From positions 1-26,851 of the forward strand of contig JANPBI010000129.1 of assembly GCA_031430315.1 (NCBI GenBank): a stretch of DNA of 26,851 bases, given 5' to 3'. Origin of the DNA: JAJNPS01 sp031430315. GTDB taxonomy: Bacteria > Pseudomonadota > Alphaproteobacteria > Rhodobacterales > Rhodobacteraceae. Under the pieces are notes generated by a model. That model had not been told where the DNA came from. It was given only the letters and a program-made list of their open reading frames with translations, and made no database searches. Position numbers and translations under genes: made by a program. Shown here piece after piece: positions 7,408 to 16,456 of the stretch. The first letter of the stretch is position 1. Each line of letters begins with the position of its first letter.

Positions 7408-9003
7408 GTGGAATCGAAAGAAAAGGAACAACGCTTGCTTCGTGACAGCACCACCCACCCACTTCGTATCGACAGTCTTCCGATTGGTAACGGTCTGCTC
7501 GGGCTTACTCTTTGCCCGGGCAAGAAGGGTGACAGCGTCTTTGGCGGGGCGTGGGACCGCGATCTGGACATCGATCTGGACGCGATCAAGGCTTGGGGGG
7601 CGAAAGCCGTCCTGAGCCTGATCGAGGACCACGAGTTCGACATGCTTTCGGTGTCAGGGCTTGGCGACGCCGTAAAGGCGCGGGGCATGGACTGGCATCA
7701 CTTCCCGATTCGCGACGTGGACGTGCCGACGCCAGAGGCGATGGAGCGGTGGCGCCATCTGTCTCCAATTCTTCACCGAACCTTGGAAAACGGCGACCGT
7801 ATACTGGTCCATTGCCGGGGCGGGCTAGGCCGTGCCGGAACGGTAGCGGCACTTTTGCTCATTGAGCGTGGACGTTCCGCGACCAACGCCATGGCGAGTG
7901 TCCGGGCCGCGCGGCCAGGGGCGATCGAGACCCGTGTGCAGGAACGTTTCGTGGAAATTCATGGCAGTCATGGGGGATTGCGGCCAATCCAGCTTCACGC
8001 CTGTCTCCTTGGTGGTGCCATCGGCGACAGTCTTGGGGCTGAGATCGAGTTCCTCTCTCTTGCACAAATCCGCCAGCGCTACCCTGGCGGCATCAAGGAC
8101 CTGCCGCCGCACATGGGGCTGCGCGGCGCGATGACAGATGACACTCAGATGACGCTGTTCACGGCCGAGGGGATCCTGCGCGCGCAGATCCGGAGCGTGC
8201 TGAAAGGCATCTGCCACCCGCCATCCATCATTCACCACGCGCTTTTGCGCTGGTACAAGACCCAAGGCGGCCAACCGGCGGTTCAGACGGATGAAGTCGG
8301 CCTGATCGAAGACCCACGACTTTGGGTTCGCCGGGCGCCGGGCAATACCTGCCTGTCTTCGTTTGGGGCGAGTGCGCACTTCGGAGACGTTGCGCGGAAC
8401 GATAGCAAGGGATGCGGCACCATCATGCGTGTTGCGCCGATCGCCCTGATGTATTCACGGGATCAGGTGCGCCGGATGGCGATCGACACATCAGCGCTGA
8501 CCCATGGTCACGTCACAGGTCAGCTTGCAGCCGCAGCGTGGGCAGAGATGCTTGCTGATGTGGCTAGTGGCATTGATCTCCATGCGAGCGCGGTCCGGAC
8601 GGCGGAGATTTATGCGCAACTGCCTGGGGGCGAAGAAACTGCGCGGGCAATTCGCGCAGCAATTGTCGCACCAAGGGACGGTGCCGCTGAAACAGTCGAG
8701 TCTCTCGGTGGCGGTTGGACAGCGGAAGAGGCGTTGTCGATAGCGCTCTACGCCTGCCTTGTCGGCAAATCCTTTGAAGAGTCTCTCGCGATTTCGGTTA
8801 CGCATGGTGGCGACAGTGACTCAACAGGAGCGATTGCCGGCAACATGCTGGGGTTGCTCGATCCCGCGGCTGTTCTTCGACACAGGTGGGCTGAGATCGT
8901 TGAAGGCGGTGATATCATTTCACGGCTGGTCCATGATTTCGGTCGCCTTTCATCGGATATCAACTCAGCCGAGCAGCTATCTGCGTTTTACCCTGGGGCT
9001 TGA
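7408..9003 (+). CDS. Phosphatase-ADP-ribosylglycohydrolase fusion
   Basis: A 531-residue two-domain enzyme. Residues about 20-185 are a cysteine-dependent phosphatase of the dual-specificity/CDKN3-like group. The P-loop is HCRGGLGRAG (C136, R142) and the likely general acid is in the loop RDVDVP (D103 or D105). Residues about 195-525 are an ADP-ribosylglycohydrolase (DraG/ARH fold), with GGAIGDSLGAE (202-212), MTDDTQM (D244, D245, T246) and the C-terminal metal motif HGGDSDSTGAIAGN (D469, D471, T473). All expected dimetal ligands appear present, so both halves look active. ARH enzymes remove ADP-ribose from proteins or related molecules; the phosphatase partner suggests a phosphorylated substrate or a regulatory switch. 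The start is a GTG with a weak ribosome-binding site, 51 bp after the WYL gene; the domain itself begins near RIDSLPIG. Cytosolic. Confidence 0.9.
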   Translation: MESKEKEQRLLRDSTTHPLRIDSLPIGNGLLGLTLCPGKKGDSVFGGAWDRDLDIDLDAIKAWGAKAVLSLIEDHEFDMLSVSGLGDAVKARGMDWHHFPIRDVDVPTPEAMERWRHLSPILHRTLENGDRILVHCRGGLGRAGTVAALLLIERGRSATNAMASVRAARPGAIETRVQERFVEIHGSHGGLRPIQLHACLLGGAIGDSLGAEIEFLSLAQIRQRYPGGIKDLPPHMGLRGAMTDDTQMTLFTAEGILRAQIRSVLKGICHPPSIIHHALLRWYKTQGGQPAVQTDEVGLIEDPRLWVRRAPGNTCLSSFGASAHFGDVARNDSKGCGTIMRVAPIALMYSRDQVRRMAIDTSALTHGHVTGQLAAAAWAEMLADVASGIDLHASAVRTAEIYAQLPGGEETARAIRAAIVAPRDGAAETVESLGGGWTAEEALSIALYACLVGKSFEESLAISVTHGGDSDSTGAIAGNMLGLLDPAAVLRHRWAEIVEGGDIISRLVHDFGRLSSDINSAEQLSAFYPGA

Positions 9004-9056
9004 ACGGCGGCCCTGTCGGCTTGGTCACAAGATTGCCCAAAAAGCCGGACAAGTCA

Positions 9057-9084
9057 TTGAATTAGGGCGGCCCCTCCATAGACT
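9057..9084 (+). promoter_or_regulatory. Possible promoter for the AddB/AddA-like pair
   Basis: In the 111-bp gap before the nuclease gene, TTGAAT (9057-9062) and TAGACT (9079-9084) are separated by 16 bp, a weak sigma-70-like match about 30 bp before the ATG at 9115. No terminator is visible after the preceding gene, so read-through from the AAA+/WYL/ARH operon is equally possible. Confidence 0.25.
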
Positions 9085-9114
9085 GACCCCACTCCTCCTG
9101 TCAGCAGGCAAATC

Positions 9115-11667
9115 ATGTTCTACCCCTTTCTCGTCGCTGATCCGCGTTCCGGTTTGCAGTACCGCCTGTCCGATACGGGCCTGGCAGAACTTTCTCTGGC
9201 CCCAAAGGCACCGGAATGGGCGCCTGGGCGGGCGATTGCGGATGCGCCGGATCCTGTCTGGCAGGAGAGCCTTGCCAACGCGCCGGTAGAGACGATTTCT
9301 GCAGTCACTGCGGCTTTAGAAGATCTGGTCCTGGCCACACCCGATCTGCGCGTGCCTGTTGCGGGGATGGTAGTAGACAGCCGCGCCGGGCGGCATCTGG
9401 ATGCACTGATCCGCCTCTGGGGACGGATGGGCGATGCCCTGCCCGATGGGCTTGCCCCGGTCCGCCATATGCTGGACCTGCCGCATGGGCGGTTTCTGGA
9501 CCCGGTACCGGTGGTGCAAGGCTCGCTCGATCCGCACGCGCCAGCCGCGATGGCGGCCCTGTTTGCACGGCTGGAGCGGGAGTTTGGCGCTGTCATCCCA
9601 CCCACCCGCGTGCGCGCTGCAGCGGAGGGAACGAGGCTTCATGCGTTGCAAGGCGGTATTGCCGCCGCCGTGGTGGACGCCGCGGCACAGGATGACAGCG
9701 TGGCCCTTTACGGCCTTCGCGATCTTGCAGCCTGCGCGGATTTTGCCGCCGCCCGCGCCCGCGCGCTGATCGAAGGCGGTGTTTCCGCCCGCGAGATTGC
9801 CGTGCTCACCGGCAGCGATCCGCGCCAGCTTGCGCGCGCTTTCGCAGACCAAGGTGTGCCGCTGTCCGGCCTTCCCGCCAGCCTGCCCGAGCGCGACATC
9901 ATCGGCGAAACAGCTCTCCATCTGGCGCTTGCCAAGCGACCTCCGACTCCGGCGATGGTCTTGGCAAGCCTAGCACTGTCGCCCCTGATGCCATGGTCCG
10001 CACAGACCGGGCGTGATCTGGCCGAAAGCCTGATGGGTGGCGATTTCCGGGGCGAGGTTCTGTTTCCGACCCCAGCGCACAAAGAACTCTGGACTGACAT
10101 TCGCGCAGCAGCTGGCAGTCTCGCGCAGTTGCGATTCCTGATCGACCGAATCTGCGACCAGATTGCAAAGGGGGCCGAGGTCCGCGCCCGCCTGCCAATC
10201 CCACCCGGCGAGGGCAGCCCGGACTGGGAGGCGATACTGCGCGGCATCCAGATCGCGCCCCAGTCGGCTACCGATCCTGAACGCAACCTTGAGGGGGTCA
10301 GCCTCTGGTCTGCGCAGGAAAGCCCGTGGCGACCCTGTCGGCATCTGATCGTGATGGACTTCACGGACGGTCTCTATCCCACGCGCCCCCGCGCCAATCC
10401 GATGTTTCTGGACAGCGAGATTGCGCGCATTCGCGAAGCTACGGGCCTCTATCTCCGCGGCAGGGCCGAAGGGTTGGCGCAGGCCTTGTCGCTGTTCGAT
10501 CAGCAGCTTCAGTCTGCCTCAGGCTCTGTCACATTCCTGATCCCATGGCGCGATCTGTCAGGCGCGCGACTTCAACCGTCGGCTGGCCTATCCCTTGTTG
10601 CGCGGGCGATTGCGGGTGTCGAGGATACGGCGGACCTGATCCTGGACCTGTCGCGCACACCGCCAGTCGACTGGCCGGTGGCGCATCATTCCCTGACGGC
10701 CTTGCCGGATCCCCACGACCTGCCCGAGGCGCTGGACTTCCCTGGCCGCGACCTGCTGGCGTTGCGCCGGAAGGATGACGGAACGGCAAAGCCGCAATCG
10801 CCCTCACGGCTGGAAACGCTTCTGGTCAGCCCCCTAGCCTGGCTTCTGGCCGAAGTGGAGGCGGAAGACATGTCCTGGTCTGCCGAAGAACTGGATGTCA
10901 TGACCAAAGGCAGCATTGCCCATGACGTGTTCGAGCATGTGTTCCTGAAGGATCAACCCATTCCGGAACGCGCCGCTCTCACCGACGCGGTGGCCGCTGC
11001 CTATGACCGCGCACTGACCCGCCATGCCGGGTTCCTCCGCAGCGCCTCATGGGACCTGGAGCGTCAAGGGCTGGAACGCGAGATCCTTCAAGCCGCGCTG
11101 CGCTGGCGCGACCATTTGCTGGCGCTGGGGGCCAAGATCATCGGGAACGAGATTTGGCTGTCGGGCGAAGCGCATGGCATCAACCTGCATGGCAAGGCCG
11201 ACGCGATCCTTGAATTGCCGGACGGGGCGCTCTTGATCGTTGACCACAAGAAAAGCGGCACATCAGCCCGCCGCAAGCGGATGGACGCGGGCTGGGACCT
11301 GCAGGCGGCGCTTTATCGCGACATGATCGCCCGCCCGATCCGGCGCGAGGGTGATGGGATGAACCCGCTGATCGGGCGCGAGGTCGGGATCGCCTATCAC
11401 CTGATGAATGACGGCGGGCTTCTGACCTCTGGGTTGGCGCTGGCAGAAGGGTCTCTGGTGCGCGATATGGGCGATGCCGTCAACGCGGCGGCGGTTGAGC
11501 GATTGGCCGAACGGCTTTCGGAACTCGATGCAGGGCGCGTGGTCCTGAACACGACGGCTGACGAGGGCTTCTTCAAGAAAGAAGCGGGGTTCACCCCTTA
11601 TGCGCTGACGGATGGCTCTGCGCTTGTCACCGCATTCATCCGCCAGGTCGAGGAAGAGCAACCATGA
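9115..11667 (+). CDS. AddB-like PD-(D/E)XK nuclease
   Basis: An 850-residue protein resembling the AddB subunit of AddAB. The C-terminal nuclease domain (about 595-730) has GSIAHDVFEHVF (H603), GKADAILELPDG (D696) and LIVDHKKSG (D710, K712), a complete RecB-type active site. The long N-terminal part resembles an inactivated SF1 helicase. I see no Walker A motif, but there is an AddB-like segment around residues 400-425 (LEGVSLWSAQ then LIVMDFTDGLYP). At 850 residues it is shorter than the usual housekeeping AddB of this group. It overlaps the following helicase gene by 4 bp (ATGA), so the two are translationally coupled, in the addB-addA order. It may be a diverged AddAB copy recruited to an accessory role. 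Confidence 0.85.
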   Translation: MFYPFLVADPRSGLQYRLSDTGLAELSLAPKAPEWAPGRAIADAPDPVWQESLANAPVETISAVTAALEDLVLATPDLRVPVAGMVVDSRAGRHLDALIRLWGRMGDALPDGLAPVRHMLDLPHGRFLDPVPVVQGSLDPHAPAAMAALFARLEREFGAVIPPTRVRAAAEGTRLHALQGGIAAAVVDAAAQDDSVALYGLRDLAACADFAAARARALIEGGVSAREIAVLTGSDPRQLARAFADQGVPLSGLPASLPERDIIGETALHLALAKRPPTPAMVLASLALSPLMPWSAQTGRDLAESLMGGDFRGEVLFPTPAHKELWTDIRAAAGSLAQLRFLIDRICDQIAKGAEVRARLPIPPGEGSPDWEAILRGIQIAPQSATDPERNLEGVSLWSAQESPWRPCRHLIVMDFTDGLYPTRPRANPMFLDSEIARIREATGLYLRGRAEGLAQALSLFDQQLQSASGSVTFLIPWRDLSGARLQPSAGLSLVARAIAGVEDTADLILDLSRTPPVDWPVAHHSLTALPDPHDLPEALDFPGRDLLALRRKDDGTAKPQSPSRLETLLVSPLAWLLAEVEAEDMSWSAEELDVMTKGSIAHDVFEHVFLKDQPIPERAALTDAVAAAYDRALTRHAGFLRSASWDLERQGLEREILQAALRWRDHLLALGAKIIGNEIWLSGEAHGINLHGKADAILELPDGALLIVDHKKSGTSARRKRMDAGWDLQAALYRDMIARPIRREGDGMNPLIGREVGIAYHLMNDGGLLTSGLALAEGSLVRDMGDAVNAAAVERLAERLSELDAGRVVLNTTADEGFFKKEAGFTPYALTDGSALVTAFIRQVEEEQP

Positions 11668-14600
11668 GCCAGAACCAGTCAGATCGGGGTTTGGTCATCG
11701 TGCCTGCCGGTGCAGGTGCCGGCAAGACGCATCGCATCAAGACGCAATTGTCCGACTGGGTCAAACGCAAGGTCGTGCGCCCGGAGCGTATCCTTGCCGT
11801 GACCTTCACGGAAGTAGCGGCCGGTGAATTGCGTGAACGCATTCGGGCGGGTCTTTTGTCGGATGGGCTGGTGGAGGAGGCCATGGCGGTCGAGCGGGGC
11901 TATGTCTCGACCATTCACGGGCTGGGCCTGCGGCTTTTGACGGAACATGCCCTTGCGGCGGGCGCCTCGCTTCAACCGCGCCACCTGGGCGATGCCGAGA
12001 GGGATCTCCTGATCCGGCAGGCCTTGGCCCATGCCAATGCGCTGGACCCGATCAAGGCTACCCCGGAGCGGTTCGGCTATCAGGCGAACTGGCAAAAAGG
12101 CGAAACGGTAGAGGATTCCCTGCGCGCCCGCGTCTTGGCGATGATCGACCTTCTGCGGGGCTTGGGCGACACAGGGCGCGAACCCCGCCTGATCGCCCCG
12201 GCGCTGGCCCGGCTTGACCAGATCTATGGACCGACAATGGCTGACCCGGTAGCCGCCCGCGCTGCGTTGCTGGCGGCAGTCTTGGCGATGCTGGCGGCCT
12301 TTCCAGAGGGCGGGATCGCCACGGTGACGGCAAAGGGGCCGCGTGAAACGCTGGAAAAAAACCTTTCGCTGTTTCGGCGCATTGAAAGGGATCCCGAGCT
12401 TCTGGGTCACGACTGGAGCATCTGGCAATCGCTGCGCGGCCTGTTGGTCTCGAACAGCCGCACAAAGACGCCTGACGGCTATGATGATCTGGCGACTGCA
12501 ATCATGCAGGCCGCCGATGTACTGCCCGCTCATCCCGGTCCCCTCGCCGACGCAAAACTGCATCTGTCATGCCTGATCGCCTGCGCCCAGGAAGTGATGG
12601 AGGCCTACGAGGCGCGCAAGAAAGCGCTCGGCCTGATCGACTTTGCCGACATGATCGCCGGGGCCGAACGCCTGCTGCGCACCGATCCCGCTGTACGGCA
12701 GGCTGTGCTGGACGAGATCGACTGCGTCATCATTGACGAATTTCAGGACACGAACCCTGTTCAATTTGCGCTGCTGTGGCAGCTTGGAGCAAGGGCGCCG
12801 CGTACCCTGCTGGTGGGCGATGTGAAGCAGTCGATCATGGGGTTCCAGGGGGCCGATCCGCGGCTGTCGCAGGCGCTGGCCGCCGCGAACCCTGACGCCA
12901 CGCAACCGCTTGATCGCAACTGGCGGTCGACACCTGCCGTCATGTGCTTCAACAACGCCATGGGTGCCGGTCTGTTCGGCGCGGGCTACAACCCGCTCGA
13001 CCCGACTCGCGATCCGGTGCCCGGTCTGGCGATCGAGGTGCTGCAGGTGTTGAAAGGGCGCGGGGTCAAGAAATCCTCCAAACCGCAGGAACATGTGGCC
13101 GAACGCATCACCCGCATCCTGACGGAGGGAGAGACGATCACCGACCGGAAGACCGGCGCCGTGCGTGCTGTGCGCCCTTCTGATATCGCTCTGCTGGTCT
13201 GCCGCCATACCACTGCCGGTCGCTATGCTGAGGAACTCCGCGCCCGCGGCGTCCCCGTGCGTATTGCCGAGGATGGCTGGGCGGCAAGCCCCGCGGTCCG
13301 GGCGGCACGTGCGGCGCTTAGCTATGCTGCCAATCCCGCCGATGCCCATGCCGGGCTCTTGCTACGTACGCTCGGCCCCGATCCGCTGCTCCTGCAAGAC
13401 GCAATTGCCGCGCAGATCGACGGCCGGCTGGCGGATGATCCCGTGCTGATGGGACTTGCAGCCCTGTCTGACCGGTTGTCGCGTCTGCCGGTTGGTGTTG
13501 CGTTGGACCTCGTGCTTGACGCAGCGGGCCTGCGCCACTGGGCGGCGCGTCAGCTTGATGCGGCCCAGGCGCGCGCTGATCTGTTGCGGCTGGAGGCAGA
13601 GGCCAGCGATTTCGAATCCGCGCATCGCGACCTGAAGGCGGCGTCTGGTTTCCATGGAGAGACGGCCAAGGTGTTTCTGGGCTGGCTCGACGCACGTTCG
13701 GGAGATCGCGATTTCGACCGTCGTCCGGACCCTGCGGCGGACAGCGCCGAGGCGGTCGAGATCGTGACTTGGCACGGCTCCAAAGGCCGCGAATGGCCGA
13801 TTACCGTGGTCGCAGAATTTGACCATAGAATCGAAGAATGGCCCGGGACCACGGCGACCCGGTTTGACGCGCTGGACAAGATCGACGACATGTCCGCTGT
13901 CCTGGCCTCTGCCGCACTGATCCATACGCCGGGATTTGCCGCGCCCGAGGCCGCGCGACGCTTTATCGAAGACCGTCGCGCGGATTTCGAGGTCAATGCC
14001 CGCAACCTGCTTTACGTGGCACTCACCCGTGCGCGAGACCGTCTGGTGCTGGAATGGCCGGACTTTCTGAAAGAACGCGACGAGGACGCGCCTGAAGCTA
14101 CCTGCCTGTTCCACGTGCTGGAGGACTCTTGCGCACCGCAGATTGCGGGCGGGATGCTGCGTATTGGCGGCGTGGATTGCCCGGCGATGATCATGCAGTT
14201 GCCGGAACTGGCCTGTGCCACCGACTATGCGCTGGGTGCAGGCAGCGATGCGCCCCGGTTCGGCAGCGAAACGCCGTTGCCCGTCACGCCCGTAACCCCT
14301 TGGCGGTTGCAGCCTTCGCAGACCAAAACGGCCGATCCAGCACCGGAGAGCCGGGGTGTCACTCTTGGTACACCCTGGTCCCGGACGTTCAGTGATGTGG
14401 CCCGCGGCACCGCGCTGCACCTTGCCATGCGAACCTGCCTGACGCGGCCAGACCTGATCGCTGCCCTGCCTTCGGCAACAGGACTGGATGAGTCGATGCT
14501 CACGCTGGTGGCAGAGCGGGCGGGTGCGCTGAAGGCTTGGCTGTCAGCCTGCGGTTACACGGACCTGCAGTGCGAGATCCCGGTTCTAGGTCACACGACA

Positions 14601-14849
14601 GAGGGTGCCGAAATCCCCGGCATGATCGACCTCTTGGCCATCGGGCCGCAGGGTTGCCTGCTGATCGACCACAAGACCGGCGGTGCGGGTTCAGGCTTTG
14701 GTGCTTACTGGCCACAGCTTTCCGCCTATGCAAGTTTGATTGGCGATCTGAACCCATTGAAGCCGCTGAACGGCATTGCGGTGTACTGGATCGACCATGG
14801 GCGATTGGAGCTCGCCTTTGATCGAGAAGCTCCGGCCCGTGCAATGTAG
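11664..14849 (+). CDS. AddA-like UvrD helicase-nuclease
   Basis: A 1,061-residue SF1A helicase fused to a RecB-type nuclease. The helicase motifs are visible: Walker A PAGAGAGKTHR (K21), the following AVTFTEVAAGELRER, DEFQDTNP (D358, E359), DVKQSIMGFQGAD, LDRNWRST, WHGSKGREWP (near 700) and YVALTRARDRL. The C-terminal nuclease (about 910-1015) has GTALHLA (H919), GMIDLLAIGP (D989) and LIDHKTGG (D1002, K1004), so helicase and nuclease both look competent. Together with the preceding AddB-like protein it should form a two-subunit enzyme that unwinds and cuts double-stranded DNA ends. No third gene follows on this strand; the next downstream DNA is opposite-strand foreign sequence. The start overlaps the upstream stop. 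Confidence 0.9.
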   Translation: MSQNQSDRGLVIVPAGAGAGKTHRIKTQLSDWVKRKVVRPERILAVTFTEVAAGELRERIRAGLLSDGLVEEAMAVERGYVSTIHGLGLRLLTEHALAAGASLQPRHLGDAERDLLIRQALAHANALDPIKATPERFGYQANWQKGETVEDSLRARVLAMIDLLRGLGDTGREPRLIAPALARLDQIYGPTMADPVAARAALLAAVLAMLAAFPEGGIATVTAKGPRETLEKNLSLFRRIERDPELLGHDWSIWQSLRGLLVSNSRTKTPDGYDDLATAIMQAADVLPAHPGPLADAKLHLSCLIACAQEVMEAYEARKKALGLIDFADMIAGAERLLRTDPAVRQAVLDEIDCVIIDEFQDTNPVQFALLWQLGARAPRTLLVGDVKQSIMGFQGADPRLSQALAAANPDATQPLDRNWRSTPAVMCFNNAMGAGLFGAGYNPLDPTRDPVPGLAIEVLQVLKGRGVKKSSKPQEHVAERITRILTEGETITDRKTGAVRAVRPSDIALLVCRHTTAGRYAEELRARGVPVRIAEDGWAASPAVRAARAALSYAANPADAHAGLLLRTLGPDPLLLQDAIAAQIDGRLADDPVLMGLAALSDRLSRLPVGVALDLVLDAAGLRHWAARQLDAAQARADLLRLEAEASDFESAHRDLKAASGFHGETAKVFLGWLDARSGDRDFDRRPDPAADSAEAVEIVTWHGSKGREWPITVVAEFDHRIEEWPGTTATRFDALDKIDDMSAVLASAALIHTPGFAAPEAARRFIEDRRADFEVNARNLLYVALTRARDRLVLEWPDFLKERDEDAPEATCLFHVLEDSCAPQIAGGMLRIGGVDCPAMIMQLPELACATDYALGAGSDAPRFGSETPLPVTPVTPWRLQPSQTKTADPAPESRGVTLGTPWSRTFSDVARGTALHLAMRTCLTRPDLIAALPSATGLDESMLTLVAERAGALKAWLSACGYTDLQCEIPVLGHTTEGAEIPGMIDLLAIGPQGCLLIDHKTGGAGSGFGAYWPQLSAYASLIGDLNPLKPLNGIAVYWIDHGRLELAFDREAPARAM

Positions 14850-14894
14850 TGATCCGAAGGGCCAAGGGATGAGGCAGGAACGGAGCGGCCGGCC

Positions 14895-15044
14895 TCAGTG
14901 TTGTTGCGATGTGAACTTGGCGATTTTCGGAACGAATCCCCCACAAATAGTTCTGATCATGCGGTCGCCACCGTACAGCGTGGCTGTCCCGGTCTGGTCC
15001 TGACAGGATCCGCAAATAAAACCGGTCATGTTGTGGGTTCCCAT
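14895..15044 (-). CDS. Possible small Cys-containing protein
   Basis: A 49-codon frame starting MGTHNMTGFICGSCQDQTGT and containing CGSC and one later Cys (RTICGG), a weak half-zinc-ribbon look. AGGGG lies about 6 bases before the ATG. It sits in the 287-bp gap after the AddA-like gene and on the same strand as the nuclease that ends the gap. No family is recognised; it may be a remnant. Confidence 0.25.
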   Translation of the reverse strand: MGTHNMTGFICGSCQDQTGTATLYGGDRMIRTICGGFVPKIAKFTSQQH

Positions 15045-15136
15045 GGTCGCCCCTGACTTGTTGAGAAGGCGGGCGCAGATGCGGCTAGAAGTCACCAGGA
15101 AAACATACGCGATGGATGTCTTCGACTAACGAAAGA

Positions 15137-16456
15137 CTACCGGTTCAACTTCCAATTCCTGAACCGATCGACGTACTCCTCAGAGTTCAACAGTTCGCTA
15201 GCATAGAATAGATCGGCAATAACAGCGTCAATCAGTCTTTCTAGAGGGATTCGTCCATCTCCACCAATGTTGGTATACTGATAAATATGCTTGGGGGCGT
15301 AGCTGCAAAGCAATTTGTTCTTTTGCTGACTGGTCGGGATCTGTAGGCTATCCTTGAAGAACCCACTCTGTGGAATGGCTCCTTCAGCGCCGATGCTCTC
15401 AAGATTTTTTCCGTTGAGCTGGCTTCCAAACATCCAGTTCCACTGGTCAGTCGCAACAATGAATTTTTCCATCGCGGCAGAATCTTTCCCCTCCTCGCGA
15501 CTAGGGACCACAAAGCGCCCAAAGGATAACACTCGACGGTATTGCGACCCTTGAATGTGTACACCCATGTCGATCATGTCGACCTTGCTTCTCGGAAACT
15601 TCTGCTGATCGAGATTCAGGATCAAAGAGACACCGGCACTGGGTCTATTTCCGTCCAAGCCATAACCAGATTTTAAATCTAAGCCATAACCAGATTTTAA
15701 TTCCAAGTCTTCTAGCTTTTCATGAAATTTCACTTCTGCCACTCTAGCCTTGATCGCTTCGCAAAGTTCACTAGCTCGATACTTATCAATCGTTTGTGAG
15801 AAGCGCAGATTTTTGGTTACGGAGTACACACTTTTGATGTCAGCTTCCTTGTCGGCCACTAAGAAGGAATACTTATCTTCCTGCGCATCTTCTGCTATCG
15901 CACGATCAAGGAGATCACTAAGGTCACGGCAGAGCTGGGCATAAGCAATAATTATTGACTTGTGATCGGGCTCAATGGGATGCTCAGAGGCAATATCCAT
16001 AATTCTTCTGCTGACTGATGCGAAATACACGCACCGCCAACCATCATCGACATTTGATTCAGCCTTGCACTTCAGTTGCTCTGGCGCTGGTACAAGTGAA
16101 AGTAGAACCTTGTGTAGCTTGCCTATATATGTCCCAGCTTTAATCGCCTTTTGAATTTTCTCATCATAATCTCTGAGTTGGTCGAGGCGAGGTGCATCCT
16201 TGACCTTGACTTCAACTACCAGGAACTGACGTTCGTCTGGCTCGCCAAATTCAACGATGAGGTCAAGGTTGGACGTCTCACGCTCTGTTGTGACTTTTCC
16301 GCTTACAGGCCCATCGTAGATTGCGCCAATCATGGGAGGATACTGTTCGAAAAGCCAACCCAAGAAATTGGAGTGAAAGAGCTCCCGTGATCCAAGTGAA
16401 AGAGCGTAGATCGGGTTGGACTTCAGTCTCTTTTCCAGGTCCGCGAGCTCAGTCAT
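15137..16456 (-). CDS. PD-(D/E)XK nuclease superfamily protein (PDDEXK_4)
   Basis: A 439-residue protein with the PDDEXK_4 pattern near its N-terminus: SRELFHSNFLGWLFE (E25, H28, N30), NLDLIVEF (D65) and FLVVEVKVKD (E82, K84), then RLDQLRDYDEKI. This is a predicted restriction-type nuclease fold; proteins of this family are frequent in genomic islands and mostly untested. I chose the ATG at 16456 because AGGA lies 6 bases upstream; the open frame extends to 16567 through remnant-like sequence. The gene is visibly AT-richer than all its neighbours and lies opposite to the flanking helicase genes, signs of recent transfer. About two thirds in, an 8-residue unit LKSGYGLD is present twice in tandem, the result of a 24-bp duplication. 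Confidence 0.85.
   Translation of the reverse strand: MTELADLEKRLKSNPIYALSLGSRELFHSNFLGWLFEQYPPMIGAIYDGPVSGKVTTERETSNLDLIVEFGEPDERQFLVVEVKVKDAPRLDQLRDYDEKIQKAIKAGTYIGKLHKVLLSLVPAPEQLKCKAESNVDDGWRCVYFASVSRRIMDIASEHPIEPDHKSIIIAYAQLCRDLSDLLDRAIAEDAQEDKYSFLVADKEADIKSVYSVTKNLRFSQTIDKYRASELCEAIKARVAEVKFHEKLEDLELKSGYGLDLKSGYGLDGNRPSAGVSLILNLDQQKFPRSKVDMIDMGVHIQGSQYRRVLSFGRFVVPSREEGKDSAAMEKFIVATDQWNWMFGSQLNGKNLESIGAEGAIPQSGFFKDSLQIPTSQQKNKLLCSYAPKHIYQYTNIGGDGRIPLERLIDAVIADLFYASELLNSEEYVDRFRNWKLNR
15657..15704. repeat. 24-bp tandem duplication within the nuclease gene
   Basis: Two adjacent 24-bp units (15657-15680 and 15681-15704) beginning AAGCCATAACCAGATTTTAA and differing only at their last few bases. 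The length is a multiple of three, so the frame is kept and the encoded LKSGYGLD appears twice. Confidence 0.95.

Noticed and set aside
9115..14849. Calling the pair the housekeeping addB and addA
   Set aside because: The families match, but the short AddB and the island context argue for a diverged copy; gene symbols were therefore left empty.
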